From assembly GCF_048553275.1 (NCBI RefSeq), contig NZ_JBLZMW010000010.1, positions 1-64,000 of the forward strand: a stretch of DNA of 64,000 nucleotides, given 5' to 3'. The stretch is from Pacificoceanicola sp048553275. Lineage in GTDB: Bacteria; Pseudomonadota; Alphaproteobacteria; Rhodobacterales; Rhodobacteraceae. This document shows, in pieces, positions 31,993 to 41,048 of this stretch (positions are counted from its first letter, which is position 1; each line of letters opens with the position of its first letter). A program made the position numbers and the translations under genes. The notes under the pieces are model-generated. The model was not told the origin of the DNA. It saw only the letters and a list, made by a program, of their open reading frames with translations, and ran no database searches.

Positions 31993-33432
31993 ATGACGGA
32001 TTTGCTTCGGGAGGCCAACCTGATTGGCGGCGACTGGGTCGGGGCGGATGACGGTGGCACGATCGACGTGACCAATCCGGCCGATGGCGCTCTCATCGGG
32101 ACGATTCCCAAAAGCGGCGCGGCCGAGACCCGCCGTGCAATCGACGCGGCTTATGCGGCATTTCCCGCCTATGCCGCGAAGACAGTGACCGAACGCGCGG
32201 CTCTTCTGCGGGCTCTGGCCGCTGAAATCACGGACAATGCTGATGAACTCGCCCGCATTTTGACACTTGAACAGGGCAAGCCGCTTGCCGAGGCGCGCGG
32301 CGAAGTGCTCTCTTCTGCGGCTTATATCCAGTGGTTTGCAGAAGAAGCGCGCCGCACCCGGGGCGAGGTGATCCCGTCCCCATGGCCGAACCGCCGTTTG
32401 ATGACGACAAAACACCCGGTTGGCGTGGTCGCTGCCATCACGCCCTGGAATTTCCCGTCTTCCATGCTGGCCCGCAAAATCGGCCCTGCGTTGGCTGCGG
32501 GATGCCCGGTGGTGGTGAAACCGGCCACGGCCACCCCTTATAGCGGCCTCGCCTGGGGTGTTCTGGCCGAGCGCGCCGGATTCCCCAAGGGCGTCGTCAA
32601 TGTGCTGACCGGCTCTGCACGGGCCATTGCCGGCGAAATCATGGACAACCCGAAAGTTCGCAAGGTGACGTTCACCGGCTCGACCGAGATCGGCAAGGAG
32701 CTGCTGCGCGGCGCCGCCGGCACAGTCAAGAAAGTCAGCATGGAACTGGGCGGCAATGCGCCGTTCATCGTGTTTGACGACGCCGACATCGACCGTGCCA
32801 TCGACGGCGCGATGATCGCAAAGTTCCGCAATGCGGGACAGACATGCATCTGCTCCAACAGGGTCTATGTGCAGGCGGGCATTTATCCCGCTTTCGTCGA
32901 GCGGCTGGCCGAACGGGCCAAGGCCCTCAAGGTTGCGCCCGGTCTTGAAGAGGGCGCGGAACAAGGCCCGCTTGTTGATGCCCCGGCTTTGGAGAAGATC
33001 AGCGAGCTGGTGCAGGACGCCATCGACAAGGGCGGAAAAATCCTTGCGGGCGGCGCGCCGCACGCGCGCGGCGGATTGTTCTACGCGCCGACCGTCATCG
33101 CCGACGCGACGCCGGACATGCGTGTGACACAGGAAGAGATCTTTGGCCCGGTGGCGCCGGTTTATCGGTTCGAAACCGAGGAAGAAGTGATCCGCATGGC
33201 CAATGATACGGTCTACGGACTGGCGGCCTATGCCTATACCGCTGACCTTGGGCGCGCGTTCCGCCTGCAGGATGGGCTTGAATACGGGCTGATCGGGATC
33301 AACGAAGTTCTGATTGTCACGCCGGAGATACCGTTTGGCGGTCTCAAGGAGTCGGGTATGGGCAAGGAAGGCGGCTGGCAGGGTCTCGATGATTACCTTG
33401 AGACCCGCTACACATGCCTCGGCGGATTGTGA
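31993..33432 (+). CDS. NAD(P)-dependent aldehyde dehydrogenase, succinate-semialdehyde dehydrogenase (GabD) type
   Basis: A 479-residue aldehyde dehydrogenase. AAITPWNFPSSMLARKIGPALAAG, the KVTFTGSTEIGKELL cofactor loop, general base E251 in VSMELGGNAPFIVFDDADID and catalytic C285 in NAGQTCICSNR are intact; the last motif is close to the GabD/ketoglutarate-semialdehyde branch. The ATG at 31993 follows AGGGAGAAAG, and the open frame from 31960 only adds operator sequence. It probably converts an aldehyde produced by the FAD oxidase or the DapA-like enzyme into an acid entering central metabolism. Confidence 0.93.
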   Translation: MTDLLREANLIGGDWVGADDGGTIDVTNPADGALIGTIPKSGAAETRRAIDAAYAAFPAYAAKTVTERAALLRALAAEITDNADELARILTLEQGKPLAEARGEVLSSAAYIQWFAEEARRTRGEVIPSPWPNRRLMTTKHPVGVVAAITPWNFPSSMLARKIGPALAAGCPVVVKPATATPYSGLAWGVLAERAGFPKGVVNVLTGSARAIAGEIMDNPKVRKVTFTGSTEIGKELLRGAAGTVKKVSMELGGNAPFIVFDDADIDRAIDGAMIAKFRNAGQTCICSNRVYVQAGIYPAFVERLAERAKALKVAPGLEEGAEQGPLVDAPALEKISELVQDAIDKGGKILAGGAPHARGGLFYAPTVIADATPDMRVTQEEIFGPVAPVYRFETEEEVIRMANDTVYGLAAYAYTADLGRAFRLQDGLEYGLIGINEVLIVTPEIPFGGLKESGMGKEGGWQGLDDYLETRYTCLGGL

Positions 33433-33453
33433 ACGAAAGTTCGTCCAGTGAAA
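33430..33453. promoter_or_regulatory. weak match to the tripartite element (overlaps aldehyde dehydrogenase stop)
   Basis: TGAAC-GAAA-GTTCG-TCCAG-TGAAA: the first two half-sites fit, the third is degenerate. It is 118 bp upstream of the binding-protein gene at 33572. A separate inverted repeat GTCCAG..CTGGAC overlaps its right side. Confidence 0.3.
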
Positions 33454-33480
33454 TTTTCTGGACCGAATCGCCAATGTGTA

Positions 33481-33495
33481 TTAAAAAAGTTTTAC
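33481..33495. repeat. AT-rich 15-mer, copy 1
   Basis: TTAAAAAAGTTTTAC occurs here and again, identically, at 52548-52562; a related perfect palindrome (GTAAAATTATTTTAC) lies at 62915-62929. All three lie upstream of transporter or hydrolase genes next to the tripartite element, so a second regulatory site is possible. Confidence 0.45.
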
Positions 33496-33501
33496 AAGAG
33501 T

Positions 33502-33550
33502 GAACGGATTTAACCGTTCCGCGTAAAAGGCGCCGCGCCCGTGGCGTCTT
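33502..33550 (+). promoter_or_regulatory. two leader inverted repeats before the peptide-importer operon
   Basis: GAACGG (33502-33507) and CCGTTC (33514-33519) form a 6-bp repeat with a 6-base centre. A second hairpin, AAGGCGCC (33527-33534) with GGCGTCTT (33543-33550, one G-U pair), ends 10 bp before the GGAG ribosome binding site. They may be an operator and an RNA hairpin affecting translation, but neither role is proven. Confidence 0.4.
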
Positions 33551-33571
33551 CACCCGACAAGGAGAAGATCC

Positions 33572-35179
33572 ATGAACCAATGGATGTCCGGCGCGCTCTG
33601 CGCCGCAATGATCACGGCTGCCCCGGTGTGGGCGCAGGAGGTGCTGACAATCGGCGTGCGCTCCGAAGCCAGCTCGCTCGACCCGCATTGGACCCAGCTT
33701 TCGGCCGATGTTCAGGTACACGAGCATATTTTTGAGAAACTCGTGGCCCTGGACAGCGCCTCGCAGCCGATCCCCGGACTTGCCGTGTCCTGGCAAGCGC
33801 TGGATGACACCACGTGGGAGTTCAAGCTGCGCGATGGTGTCAAATGGCACGATGGCGAGGACTTTACTGCCGATGACGTCATCTTTACGTTTGACCGACT
33901 GAAGGGCGGCATTTCCGGCGCGCCCGCCTCCCCGGCATTTCAGCTCGACAAGGGCTCGAAACAGTGGACGAAGGTGGATGACCTGACGGTTCATATCACC
34001 ACCGATGGCCCCTACCCGACCGTGGCCGAAGACCTCGCCATGCTGCCCATCGTGGCAGAACATGCCGCGACCGGCGCGACAGAATCCGTCGACTTCAACT
34101 CCGGCAAGGCGACTGTTGGCACCGGACCCTTCAAATACGACAGCTTCAATCCCGGCGACAGCGTCACAGTCGTCAAGAATGACACCTGGTGGGGTGGTGA
34201 CGTGGAATGGGACCAGGTGGTTTTCAAACCCGTAACCCAGGATGCTTCGCGTCTGGCAGCCCTGCTCAATGGCGATGTCGATCTCATCGACTATCCACCC
34301 ACTGTGGATCTGCCGCAACTTCAGGAAAACCCGGACTTCAACGTCTCGACAATCCCGTCGGACCGGCTGATCTATCTGATGCCGGGCTACAAACATGTGG
34401 AGCGCTTTGTCACCGACAATGACGGCAACGTCATGGTGCCCAACCCGCTGCGCGACTGGCGTGTGCGCAAGGCATTGAGCCTGGCCGTCAACCGCGAGGC
34501 CATCAAGGAGCGCATCATGGGCGGCGCGTCCCTGCCCGCCAAGAACATCGTGCCGCCGGGCTTCTTTGGCTATGTCGATGGGCTTGAGGCGGACCCCTAC
34601 GATCCCGCCGCCGCGCAGGCGCTGCTCGAAGAGGCTGGCTACGGGAATGGATTCCGCATCACGCTGCACGGCCCGAACGATCGTTATATCAATGATGCCC
34701 GCATCCTCGAAGCGGTTGCACAGATGTGGTCCCGCGTGGGTGTCATCACCGAAGTCGATGCCATGCCGCGCAACATCTTCTTCTCGCGCCTCATTCGCGG
34801 CGACGCGCTGTCGATGCCCGGTTTTGATGTTCCCGAGTTTTCCATGTCGCTGACCGGCTGGGGCACTGTTGCGGGCGAGGCGACCTATACGGTGTCCGGC
34901 ACGCTGGAAACTTACAATGCGGCCACCGGCGGCGGAAACGGCAACTTCGGCCGCTATTCGAACCCCGAGGTCGACGCACGCTCCGTTCTGGCCAAGCGCA
35001 CCATCGACAACGATACGCGCCGCACGATCCTGCAGGAGGCGATCACCATTGGCATGGAGGACTACGCGTATATCCCCCTGCATTTCCAGGTGAACAGCTG
35101 GGCTATGCGGGCCGGTCTTGAGCATGAGCCGCGCACGAACGAGCGTACCCTCGCGACCGAAATCCATCGCGTCGATTGA
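33572..35179 (+). CDS. peptide-type ABC importer, periplasmic binding protein (SBP family 5)
   Basis: A 535-residue family-5 binding protein with signal peptide NQWMSGALCAAMITAAPVWAQ. Typical segments: VRSEASSLDPHWTQLSADVQVHEHIFEKL, WEFKLRDGVKWHDGEDFTADDV, the SDRLIYLMPGYKHVERF middle and IPLHFQVNSWAMRAGL end. RBS AAGGAGAAG precedes the ATG. First gene of an operon with two permeases, two ATPases, an M24 peptidase and an SDR; the peptidase suggests proline-containing or modified dipeptides among the ligands. Confidence 0.92.
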   Translation: MNQWMSGALCAAMITAAPVWAQEVLTIGVRSEASSLDPHWTQLSADVQVHEHIFEKLVALDSASQPIPGLAVSWQALDDTTWEFKLRDGVKWHDGEDFTADDVIFTFDRLKGGISGAPASPAFQLDKGSKQWTKVDDLTVHITTDGPYPTVAEDLAMLPIVAEHAATGATESVDFNSGKATVGTGPFKYDSFNPGDSVTVVKNDTWWGGDVEWDQVVFKPVTQDASRLAALLNGDVDLIDYPPTVDLPQLQENPDFNVSTIPSDRLIYLMPGYKHVERFVTDNDGNVMVPNPLRDWRVRKALSLAVNREAIKERIMGGASLPAKNIVPPGFFGYVDGLEADPYDPAAAQALLEEAGYGNGFRITLHGPNDRYINDARILEAVAQMWSRVGVITEVDAMPRNIFFSRLIRGDALSMPGFDVPEFSMSLTGWGTVAGEATYTVSGTLETYNAATGGGNGNFGRYSNPEVDARSVLAKRTIDNDTRRTILQEAITIGMEDYAYIPLHFQVNSWAMRAGLEHEPRTNERTLATEIHRVD

Positions 35180-35206
35180 CCCTGAACCCGGACGAGGCGA
35201 GCCGAT

Positions 35207-36184
35207 ATGGCCGAATACATCACCCGCCGTCTACTGCAGGCGCTGCTCGTGCTGATCGTGATGACGTTGCTTGTCTTCTTTGGCGTCAACGTGATCGGCA
35301 ACCCGGTCTATATCTTCGCCTCGTCCGAATGTGATCAGGCCTGCCTGTCCGCGATCATCGCCGATCTCGGCCTCGATCAGCCGATCTGGCGGCAATATCT
35401 GACCTTTGTCGGCAACCTGATGCAGGGGGACATGGGCAAAAGCTTCACCCACGGGGTGCCAGCCCTGCATCTGATCTTCGAACGCCTGCCCGCCACGCTG
35501 GAACTCGCGTTTGCCGCTCTTGTCATGGCGCTGGTCCTTGGTTTGCCAATGGGCGTCTATGCCGGGCTGCGTCCCGAAGGCTGGGGTGCCAGGCTCATCA
35601 TGGGCTTTTCCATGGTCGCGTTTTCCTTGCCGGTGTTCTGGATCGGGATCATCATGATCCTGACCTTCTCCGTGCAGCTGGGTTGGATGCCCTCAGTCGG
35701 ACGCGGTGACACCGTCGATCTGGGGTTTGTCGAGACCAGCGTGCTCACCCTCGACGGGCTGCACCACCTGTTCATGCCGGCCTTCACCCTGTCCCTGATC
35801 ATGATGGCCATGGTCATTCGTCTGGCCCGTGCCGGCATGCGCGAGGTCATGTTCACCGACTACATCAAATTCGCCCGCGCCAATGGCGTGCCGGAGCGCC
35901 GGGTGCTCGGCGTCCACGCGCTCAAGAACATCCTGATCCCGATTGTGACGGTTCTCGGGATGGAGTTCGGCGGTGTCATCGCTTTTGCCGTGGTGGTTGA
36001 GTCGATCTTCTCATGGCCGGGCGTCGGCAAGATGCTGATCGACGCGATTGCGGTGCTCGATCGCCCACTGATCGTGGCCTATCTCATCTGCGTGGTCTTC
36101 ATGTTCGTAACTTTGAACCTCCTGGTTGATATCCTTTATTCATTGCTCGATCCGCGCATTCGTCTCGGCGGAGGCAAACCATGA
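35207..36184 (+). CDS. peptide-type ABC importer, permease 1 (DppB type)
   Basis: A 325-residue permease. YITRRLLQALLVLIVMTLLVFFGVNVIG is the first helix and the EAA loop reads VMFTDYIKFARANGVPERRVLGVHALKNILIPI. A short cysteine pair (SSECDQACLSAI) in the first periplasmic loop is slightly unusual. It overlaps the DppC gene by 4 bp and lies 27 bp after the binding protein gene. Confidence 0.93.
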   Translation: MAEYITRRLLQALLVLIVMTLLVFFGVNVIGNPVYIFASSECDQACLSAIIADLGLDQPIWRQYLTFVGNLMQGDMGKSFTHGVPALHLIFERLPATLELAFAALVMALVLGLPMGVYAGLRPEGWGARLIMGFSMVAFSLPVFWIGIIMILTFSVQLGWMPSVGRGDTVDLGFVETSVLTLDGLHHLFMPAFTLSLIMMAMVIRLARAGMREVMFTDYIKFARANGVPERRVLGVHALKNILIPIVTVLGMEFGGVIAFAVVVESIFSWPGVGKMLIDAIAVLDRPLIVAYLICVVFMFVTLNLLVDILYSLLDPRIRLGGGKP

Positions 36185-37065
36185 GCGCAGGTGCCCCCAT
36201 CGCCGGATCGGCGCGCGATCTGAGCCGCCGTTTCCTCTCCGATCCCGGAGCCGTTCTTGCTCTTGTGATCTTCGTTGCCTTCTGTGTGGCAGGCTTTGGC
36301 GCGCCATGGATCGCACCGCAAAACCCCTACGATCTGCGACAGGTCGATATCCTCGACAGCCTGATGCCCCCCGGCTCCCAAAGTTTCACCGGCATGACCT
36401 ACTGGCTGGGAACCGACGGACAGGGGCGCGACATGCTGTCCGCAATGCTCTACGGCATTCGCATATCTTTGGTGGTCGGGCTGGTCTCCGGGCTGCTTGC
36501 ACTGGCCTTTGGCACAGGTGTCGGGTTGATCGCCGCGTATCGGCGCGGCTGGGTGGATACGCTGCTGATGCGTATCGTCGACCTGCAACTCAGTTTTCCG
36601 ACAATCCTCGTGGCGCTTATCCTGCTGGTGATCCTCGGGCGCGGCGTGGACAAGATCATCTTTGCTCTTGTCGTGGTGCAATGGGCCTATTTCGCCCGCA
36701 CCGTGCGCGGTGTCGCCCTCGTCGAAGGAGCGAGGGATTACGTGGAGGCCGCACGCGGCCTGCGCCTTGGCGGGATTCGTATCCTGCTCGGGCATATCCT
36801 GCCCAATTGCCTGCCGACAATGCTTGTGGTTGCGACGATGCAAATGGCCATGGCGATTTCCCTTGAGGCAACGCTGTCCTTTCTTGGCCTCGGCCTGCCC
36901 CCAACCCGCCCATCACTCGGCCTGCTGATCGCCAATGGATTTGATTACCTGCAATCCGGCCGCTACTGGATCAGCGTTCTGCCGGGGCTCGTTCTTCTGG
37001 CGATCATCATCAGCGTCAATCTGCTGGGTGACCGCCTCCGCGACGTGCTGAACCCAAGACTATGA
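36181..37065 (+). CDS. peptide-type ABC importer, permease 2 (DppC type)
   Basis: A 294-residue permease showing WLGTDGQGRDMLSAMLYGIRISLVVG, IVDLQLSFPTILVALILLV and the coupling loop DYVEAARGLRLGGIRILLGHILPNCLPT, followed by the standard SLEATLSFLGLGLPPTRPSLGLLI end. Overlaps both neighbours by 4 bp. Partner of the DppB-type permease upstream. Confidence 0.93.
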   Translation: MSAGAPIAGSARDLSRRFLSDPGAVLALVIFVAFCVAGFGAPWIAPQNPYDLRQVDILDSLMPPGSQSFTGMTYWLGTDGQGRDMLSAMLYGIRISLVVGLVSGLLALAFGTGVGLIAAYRRGWVDTLLMRIVDLQLSFPTILVALILLVILGRGVDKIIFALVVVQWAYFARTVRGVALVEGARDYVEAARGLRLGGIRILLGHILPNCLPTMLVVATMQMAMAISLEATLSFLGLGLPPTRPSLGLLIANGFDYLQSGRYWISVLPGLVLLAIIISVNLLGDRLRDVLNPRL

Positions 37066-38051
37066 GGCCCATCATGACCCCTGTTCTGGAGCTTCAAGGC
37101 CTTCAAACCAGCTTTGTCACGCCAAAATCGACGATCCATGCCCTAAGCGATTTGTCGCTCCGGGTCGGGCGCGGCGAAATTCTTGGTCTGGTCGGGGAAA
37201 GCGGCTCTGGCAAATCTCTGACCGGTTTTTCGATCAACCGCCTGATCAGTCCCCCCGGGCGTGTGACTCACGGGGAAGTCCGGCTGCATGGTCAGAACAT
37301 CCTGACCCTCCCGGAAAAAGAGATGCGCCGTCTGAGAGGCCGAAAAATCGCCATGATCTTTCAGGATCCGATGATGACCCTGAACCCGGTGCTCCGCATT
37401 GGAAATCAGATCCGCGACGCTCTGCTGGCCCATGAAACCCTCAATGCGCCCGAAGTCCGCGCGCGCGCCATCGCCGCGTTGGATGAGGTCGGCATCCCCG
37501 CGCCCGAAGAGCGCCTTACGGCCTATCCACATCAGCTGTCGGGCGGGATGCGGCAGCGGGTCGCCATCGCCATCGCGCTTCTGCACGAGCCGGATCTGAT
37601 TATCGCGGACGAGCCGACAACGGCATTGGACGTCACCATTCAAGGCCAAATTCTCGCGCTCGTGCAGAGGCTCTGCCGCGAGCGCGGCACGGCCCTCGTC
37701 TGGATCAGCCACGATCTTGCCGTGGTCGCCGGCCTCGCGGACCGGATTGCCGTCATGTACGCGGGCCGGATTGTGGAAGAGGGTCCCGTTGATGACATTC
37801 TCGACACGCCAGCCCATCCTTACACCCGTGGGCTGATTGCCTCTGTTCCGGTTCCGGGCCGGCGCGGTGGGCGGTTGCAGCAGATCCCGGGACGGATGCC
37901 GGCCTTGACCGATCTTCCGCCCGGTTGCGCCTTTGCCCCGCGCTGCGCTGTAGCGACCCCGGCCTGCGCCGAAATGCCCGCGCTCGGCGCGCTCCGACCC
38001 AACCGCGCCGTCCGCTGCCATCACCCGTTGATCGAAGGGGCCGCACCATGA
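37062..38051 (+). CDS. peptide-type ABC importer, ATP-binding protein 1 (DppD type)
   Basis: A 329-residue ATPase with Walker A GESGSGKSLTGFSINR, FQDPMMTLNPVLRIGNQI, signature LSGGMRQRVAIAIALLHEP, Walker B IIADEPTTALD and the C-terminal oligopeptide-transport extension with four cysteines (PPGCAFAPRCAVATPACAEM..VRCH), a likely iron-sulfur cluster site seen in DppD proteins. Starts overlap the permease (ATGA), ends overlap the second ATPase. Confidence 0.93.
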   Translation: MRPIMTPVLELQGLQTSFVTPKSTIHALSDLSLRVGRGEILGLVGESGSGKSLTGFSINRLISPPGRVTHGEVRLHGQNILTLPEKEMRRLRGRKIAMIFQDPMMTLNPVLRIGNQIRDALLAHETLNAPEVRARAIAALDEVGIPAPEERLTAYPHQLSGGMRQRVAIAIALLHEPDLIIADEPTTALDVTIQGQILALVQRLCRERGTALVWISHDLAVVAGLADRIAVMYAGRIVEEGPVDDILDTPAHPYTRGLIASVPVPGRRGGRLQQIPGRMPALTDLPPGCAFAPRCAVATPACAEMPALGALRPNRAVRCHHPLIEGAAP

Positions 38052-39058
38052 AAAAACCGTTGCTGTCCGTGCGTGATCTTGGCCGTCGGTTCGGCTCGGA
38101 GGGAGATGCGGTCACGCGCGTCCTGCGGCGCATCGGCCTTGCGTCACCTGCCGCAATCGTACGCGCCGTCGAAGACGTCAGTTTCGATCTGTACCCCGGC
38201 GAGATCCTTGGCGTGGTCGGGGAATCCGGCTGTGGCAAGTCCACGCTCGGACGCATGGTCGCGGGCCTGCTCGATCCAACCTCCGGAACGATCACACGGC
38301 CCCGGACACCCGGCAAGGCGCTGCCCACGCAAATGATCTTTCAGGATCCGTTTTCCTCCCTGAACCCGCGCAAACGGGTCAAAAGCCTGATCGGAGAAGC
38401 GCCCCGCATTCACCGCATTGCCGGTCCCGGCGAAATCGAACGCTATGTCGCGGACATGATGGAGCGCTGCGGCATCGATCCAAGCTATGCAGACCGTTTC
38501 CCACACGCCTTTTCCGGCGGTCAGCGTCAGCGCGTCGGCATTGCGCGGGCGCTCGCCGTCAAACCCGAAATCCTCGTCTGCGACGAAGCGGTCTCGGCTC
38601 TGGACGTTTCGATCCAAGCGCAGATCGTCAATCTTTTCATGGACCTGCGGGACGAATTTGACCTCACATACCTGTTCATCAGCCACGACCTTGGCATCGT
38701 CGAACATATCTCCGACCGCGTCATGGTCATGTACCTTGGCCGCGTTGTCGAAATCGGGCCGGTGGATGCGATCTTCGATGCGCCCGCACACCCCTACACC
38801 CGTGCGCTGATCGACGGTGTTCCGCGACTTGATCGCCGCCGCAAGGTCTATGCCCCGATCAAGGGTGACATTCCCTCGCCCCTCGATCCGCCTTCGGGCT
38901 GCGCCTTTCATCCGCGCTGCCCCCTGGCAACCGAGCTGTGCCGCACCACCCGACCCGCGGCCAGAGACGTCGACACCGGCCATCAGGCCGCATGCCATCA
39001 CATGGATGCAACGACCAAAGAAGGAGAGCCCAAGTGGCCAGCTACTCTGACCGGATGA
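38048..39058 (+). CDS. peptide-type ABC importer, ATP-binding protein 2 (DppF type)
   Basis: A 336-residue ATPase: Walker A GESGCGKSTLGRMVAGLL, FQDPFSSLNPRKRVKSLIGEAPRIH, signature FSGGQRQRVGIARALAV, Walker B ILVCDEAVSALD, and a cysteine-bearing tail (PPSGCAFHPRCPLATELCRTTRP). Start at 38048 overlaps the DppD stop; the frame open upstream lies inside that gene. The ATG at 39055 of the downstream frame overlaps its stop, but the peptidase more likely starts at 39034. Confidence 0.93.
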   Translation: MKKPLLSVRDLGRRFGSEGDAVTRVLRRIGLASPAAIVRAVEDVSFDLYPGEILGVVGESGCGKSTLGRMVAGLLDPTSGTITRPRTPGKALPTQMIFQDPFSSLNPRKRVKSLIGEAPRIHRIAGPGEIERYVADMMERCGIDPSYADRFPHAFSGGQRQRVGIARALAVKPEILVCDEAVSALDVSIQAQIVNLFMDLRDEFDLTYLFISHDLGIVEHISDRVMVMYLGRVVEIGPVDAIFDAPAHPYTRALIDGVPRLDRRRKVYAPIKGDIPSPLDPPSGCAFHPRCPLATELCRTTRPAARDVDTGHQAACHHMDATTKEGEPKWPATLTG

Positions 39059-40182
39059 CCCGGTTCCGCAACAGCATCGACGGCGCCGCCGATTTGATCT
39101 TTTTTCCCATCGGGACCGACCTGGATTACCTGACCGGCATCCACCGCGATATTCCAAATTACGGGCGCAATCTGCATCCCGGCCATTGGATCGAAGGTAT
39201 GTGGATCGCCCCCGGACGCGACCCGATCCTGACCCTGCCGCGCATGACTGCCGAATTTGGCAGCGCGGGCGGTGTCAAAGGTGTCGACCTGCGCGTTCTG
39301 GGCGATTGGGACGACCCCGTCGAGATGGCGCGCGGCATCCTCACGGATCTGGGCATCGGCGCTGGCGCAACCGTTGCCGTCTCCGAAGACGGCGAAGCCG
39401 AAACCCTAATGCAGCTTCAGGCGCTGGTGCCCGGCGTGACATTCGCCAACGGCACGGCATTGTTGCGGCCAATCAGGGTGATCAAGGATCAGGACGAGAT
39501 CGACCTGCTGCGCCGTGCGGGTGAGATCACCGAAAAGGCTTTTGCCGCTACGGTCAAAAACCTGAAAATGGGCATGACCGAGCTCGAGATCAGCGCAGAG
39601 ATCGACTACCAGATGAAGGCGCATGGCTCGCTCGGGCCGTCCTTCACCACCTCCCTTTACAACTCCGGTCCGGATCATCCGCTGATCTTCGGAGACAAGC
39701 TGAAGACCTGGCCGCGCAAGTTGGACCGGCCAGTCTCGGTCAATTTCGACTTTGGCGCGATCCTTGATGGCATGTGCTACGACTTTGGCCGCACCGTGGC
39801 CTTCGGCGCCCCGACCGACGAACAGCGGCTGGTGCACAGGTTGGTCATGGAAAGTCAGGCCGCGGGGATTGCTGCGCTCAAAGCCGGCGCGGTGACCTGC
39901 GAGCAAGTCGACAAGGCGGCGCGCGACGTCATCGAAGATGCTGGCTTCGGCAAGGATTTCCGTCACCGTCTTGGTCACGGTATCGGCTGGGACGTACACG
40001 AACCGCCTTTCCTGACCAAGGGTGACACCACCGAGGTGCGCGAAGGCATGATCTTTACTATCGAGCCGTCGATCTTCCGGGACATGGATTTCAGCGCCCG
40101 TGTCGAGGATTGCATCGTGGCGCGTCCGGCAGGCGGCGAGCCGCTCACTTCCGGCTTTCAGGATCTGATCGTCATCGAATGA
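39034..40182 (+). CDS. M24-family metallopeptidase (aminopeptidase P/Xaa-Pro dipeptidase like)
   Basis: A 382-residue pita-bread enzyme. Metal ligands are visible: the Asp pair in VNFDFGAILDGMCYDFGRTV, His in RLGHGIGWDVHEPP, Glu in FTIEPSIF and Glu in RVEDCIVA. The GTG at 39034 is preferred because AAGGAG precedes it by 8 bp and it restores the common N-terminal YSDRMTRFRNSI helix; an ATG at 39055 overlapping the ATPase stop (ATGA) is the alternative. Encoded in a peptide importer operon, it probably cleaves imported Xaa-Pro-like or other blocked dipeptides, or acts as a related creatinase-fold hydrolase. Confidence 0.88.
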   Translation: MASYSDRMTRFRNSIDGAADLIFFPIGTDLDYLTGIHRDIPNYGRNLHPGHWIEGMWIAPGRDPILTLPRMTAEFGSAGGVKGVDLRVLGDWDDPVEMARGILTDLGIGAGATVAVSEDGEAETLMQLQALVPGVTFANGTALLRPIRVIKDQDEIDLLRRAGEITEKAFAATVKNLKMGMTELEISAEIDYQMKAHGSLGPSFTTSLYNSGPDHPLIFGDKLKTWPRKLDRPVSVNFDFGAILDGMCYDFGRTVAFGAPTDEQRLVHRLVMESQAAGIAALKAGAVTCEQVDKAARDVIEDAGFGKDFRHRLGHGIGWDVHEPPFLTKGDTTEVREGMIFTIEPSIFRDMDFSARVEDCIVARPAGGEPLTSGFQDLIVIE

Positions 40183-40235
40183 TCGACAGCGCGCCGCTGC
40201 CCTTGTGGCGAGGGCGCGCGTATAAAGGAGGCGAC

Positions 40236-40988
40236 ATGATCGACCTGACCGGAAAGACGGCGCTTGTGACCGGCGGTGCGCGCGGATTGGGGCGCGCCAT
40301 CGCGCAGACCCTGTCCAAGGCCGGAGCCGCTGTCTGCGTGCTTGACCTGCCAGAGACACTTGACGGCAGCGATATTCCTGCAGACTGGAATACAATCGCG
40401 CTCGACTTGACGGCGCCGGATTCCGAGGACGTTTTCCGCAGCGGCTTGGCGCGGCTCGGGCGGCTCGACATTCTGGTTGCCAACGCCGGGCGGGTTCCGC
40501 CCTGGCGCAGGATCGACGCACTTGATCTGGATGAATGGGATGCTGTTTGTACGCTGAATATACGCGGCGTGGCGCTCAGCCTGAAGTGCGCTGCACCGTG
40601 GCTGGCGCAGACGCGGGGCGCCGCAGTTCTGATGGCCTCAATCAATGGCTATACCGCCCATCCCGATCAGGCGCTTTACACGGCAAGCAAACATGCGGTT
40701 CTGGGGCTCGCGCGCGCGGCGGCGCTGGACATGGGGCGCGACGGTGTGCGGGTCAATGCGCTGGCCCCCGGTCCGATCCTGACCGATGCTCTGCTTGACC
40801 GGATCGAAGCGCGCGCCGGCCAGGGCGGCATGCCGGTGGATCAGGCCATCGAAACGCTGCAATCGCAGACCGCGCTTGGTCGACTTGCGACCGAAGAGGA
40901 CGTCGCCAATGCGGCTTGCTTTCTCGTCTCACCTCTTGCGGCGGCAATCACCGGAATCTGCCTCCCCGTTGAGGCCGGTCTGGGCTGA
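40236..40988 (+). CDS. SDR-family oxidoreductase
   Basis: A 250-residue short-chain dehydrogenase with the cofactor motif TGGARGLGRAIA (about 12-23), LDLPETLDGSD after beta-2 (Asp suggests NAD preference), NAGRVPPW, the catalytic serine in LMASINGYTAHP and YTASKHA. The start at 40236 has an excellent AAAGGAGG ribosome binding site; the frame open to 40110 is inside the peptidase gene. Last gene of the importer/peptidase operon, suggesting oxidation or reduction of a product released by the peptidase. Confidence 0.9.
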   Translation: MIDLTGKTALVTGGARGLGRAIAQTLSKAGAAVCVLDLPETLDGSDIPADWNTIALDLTAPDSEDVFRSGLARLGRLDILVANAGRVPPWRRIDALDLDEWDAVCTLNIRGVALSLKCAAPWLAQTRGAAVLMASINGYTAHPDQALYTASKHAVLGLARAAALDMGRDGVRVNALAPGPILTDALLDRIEARAGQGGMPVDQAIETLQSQTALGRLATEEDVANAACFLVSPLAAAITGICLPVEAGLG

Positions 40989-40999
40989 GCGCGCCACCC

Positions 41000-41028
41000 G
41001 GCACCGGCCAAAGGGGCCGATGCCTTTC
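41000..41028 (+). terminator. terminator hairpin after the SDR gene
   Basis: GGCACCGGCC (41000-41009) pairs with GGCCGATGCC (41015-41024) with one mismatch and a 5-base loop, followed by TTTCC. It lies 12 bp after the SDR stop in the gap between convergent operons, and the stem can also act in the opposite direction for the ATPase gene ending at 41049. Confidence 0.55.
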
Positions 41029-41048
41029 CGGTCCTGACGACATCCCCG

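Noticed and set aside
28900..33432. Assignment of the DapA-like, FAD oxidase and aldehyde dehydrogenase genes to hydroxyproline degradation
   Set aside because: The required hydroxyproline epimerase (proline racemase family) is not present, and the extra ene-reductase, isomerase and GST genes do not belong to that pathway.
31948..35167. Long antisense frames (508 and 607 codons) opposite the aldehyde dehydrogenase and the binding-protein gene
   Set aside because: The plus-strand genes have complete catalytic motifs and signal peptide; the antisense products match no family I know.
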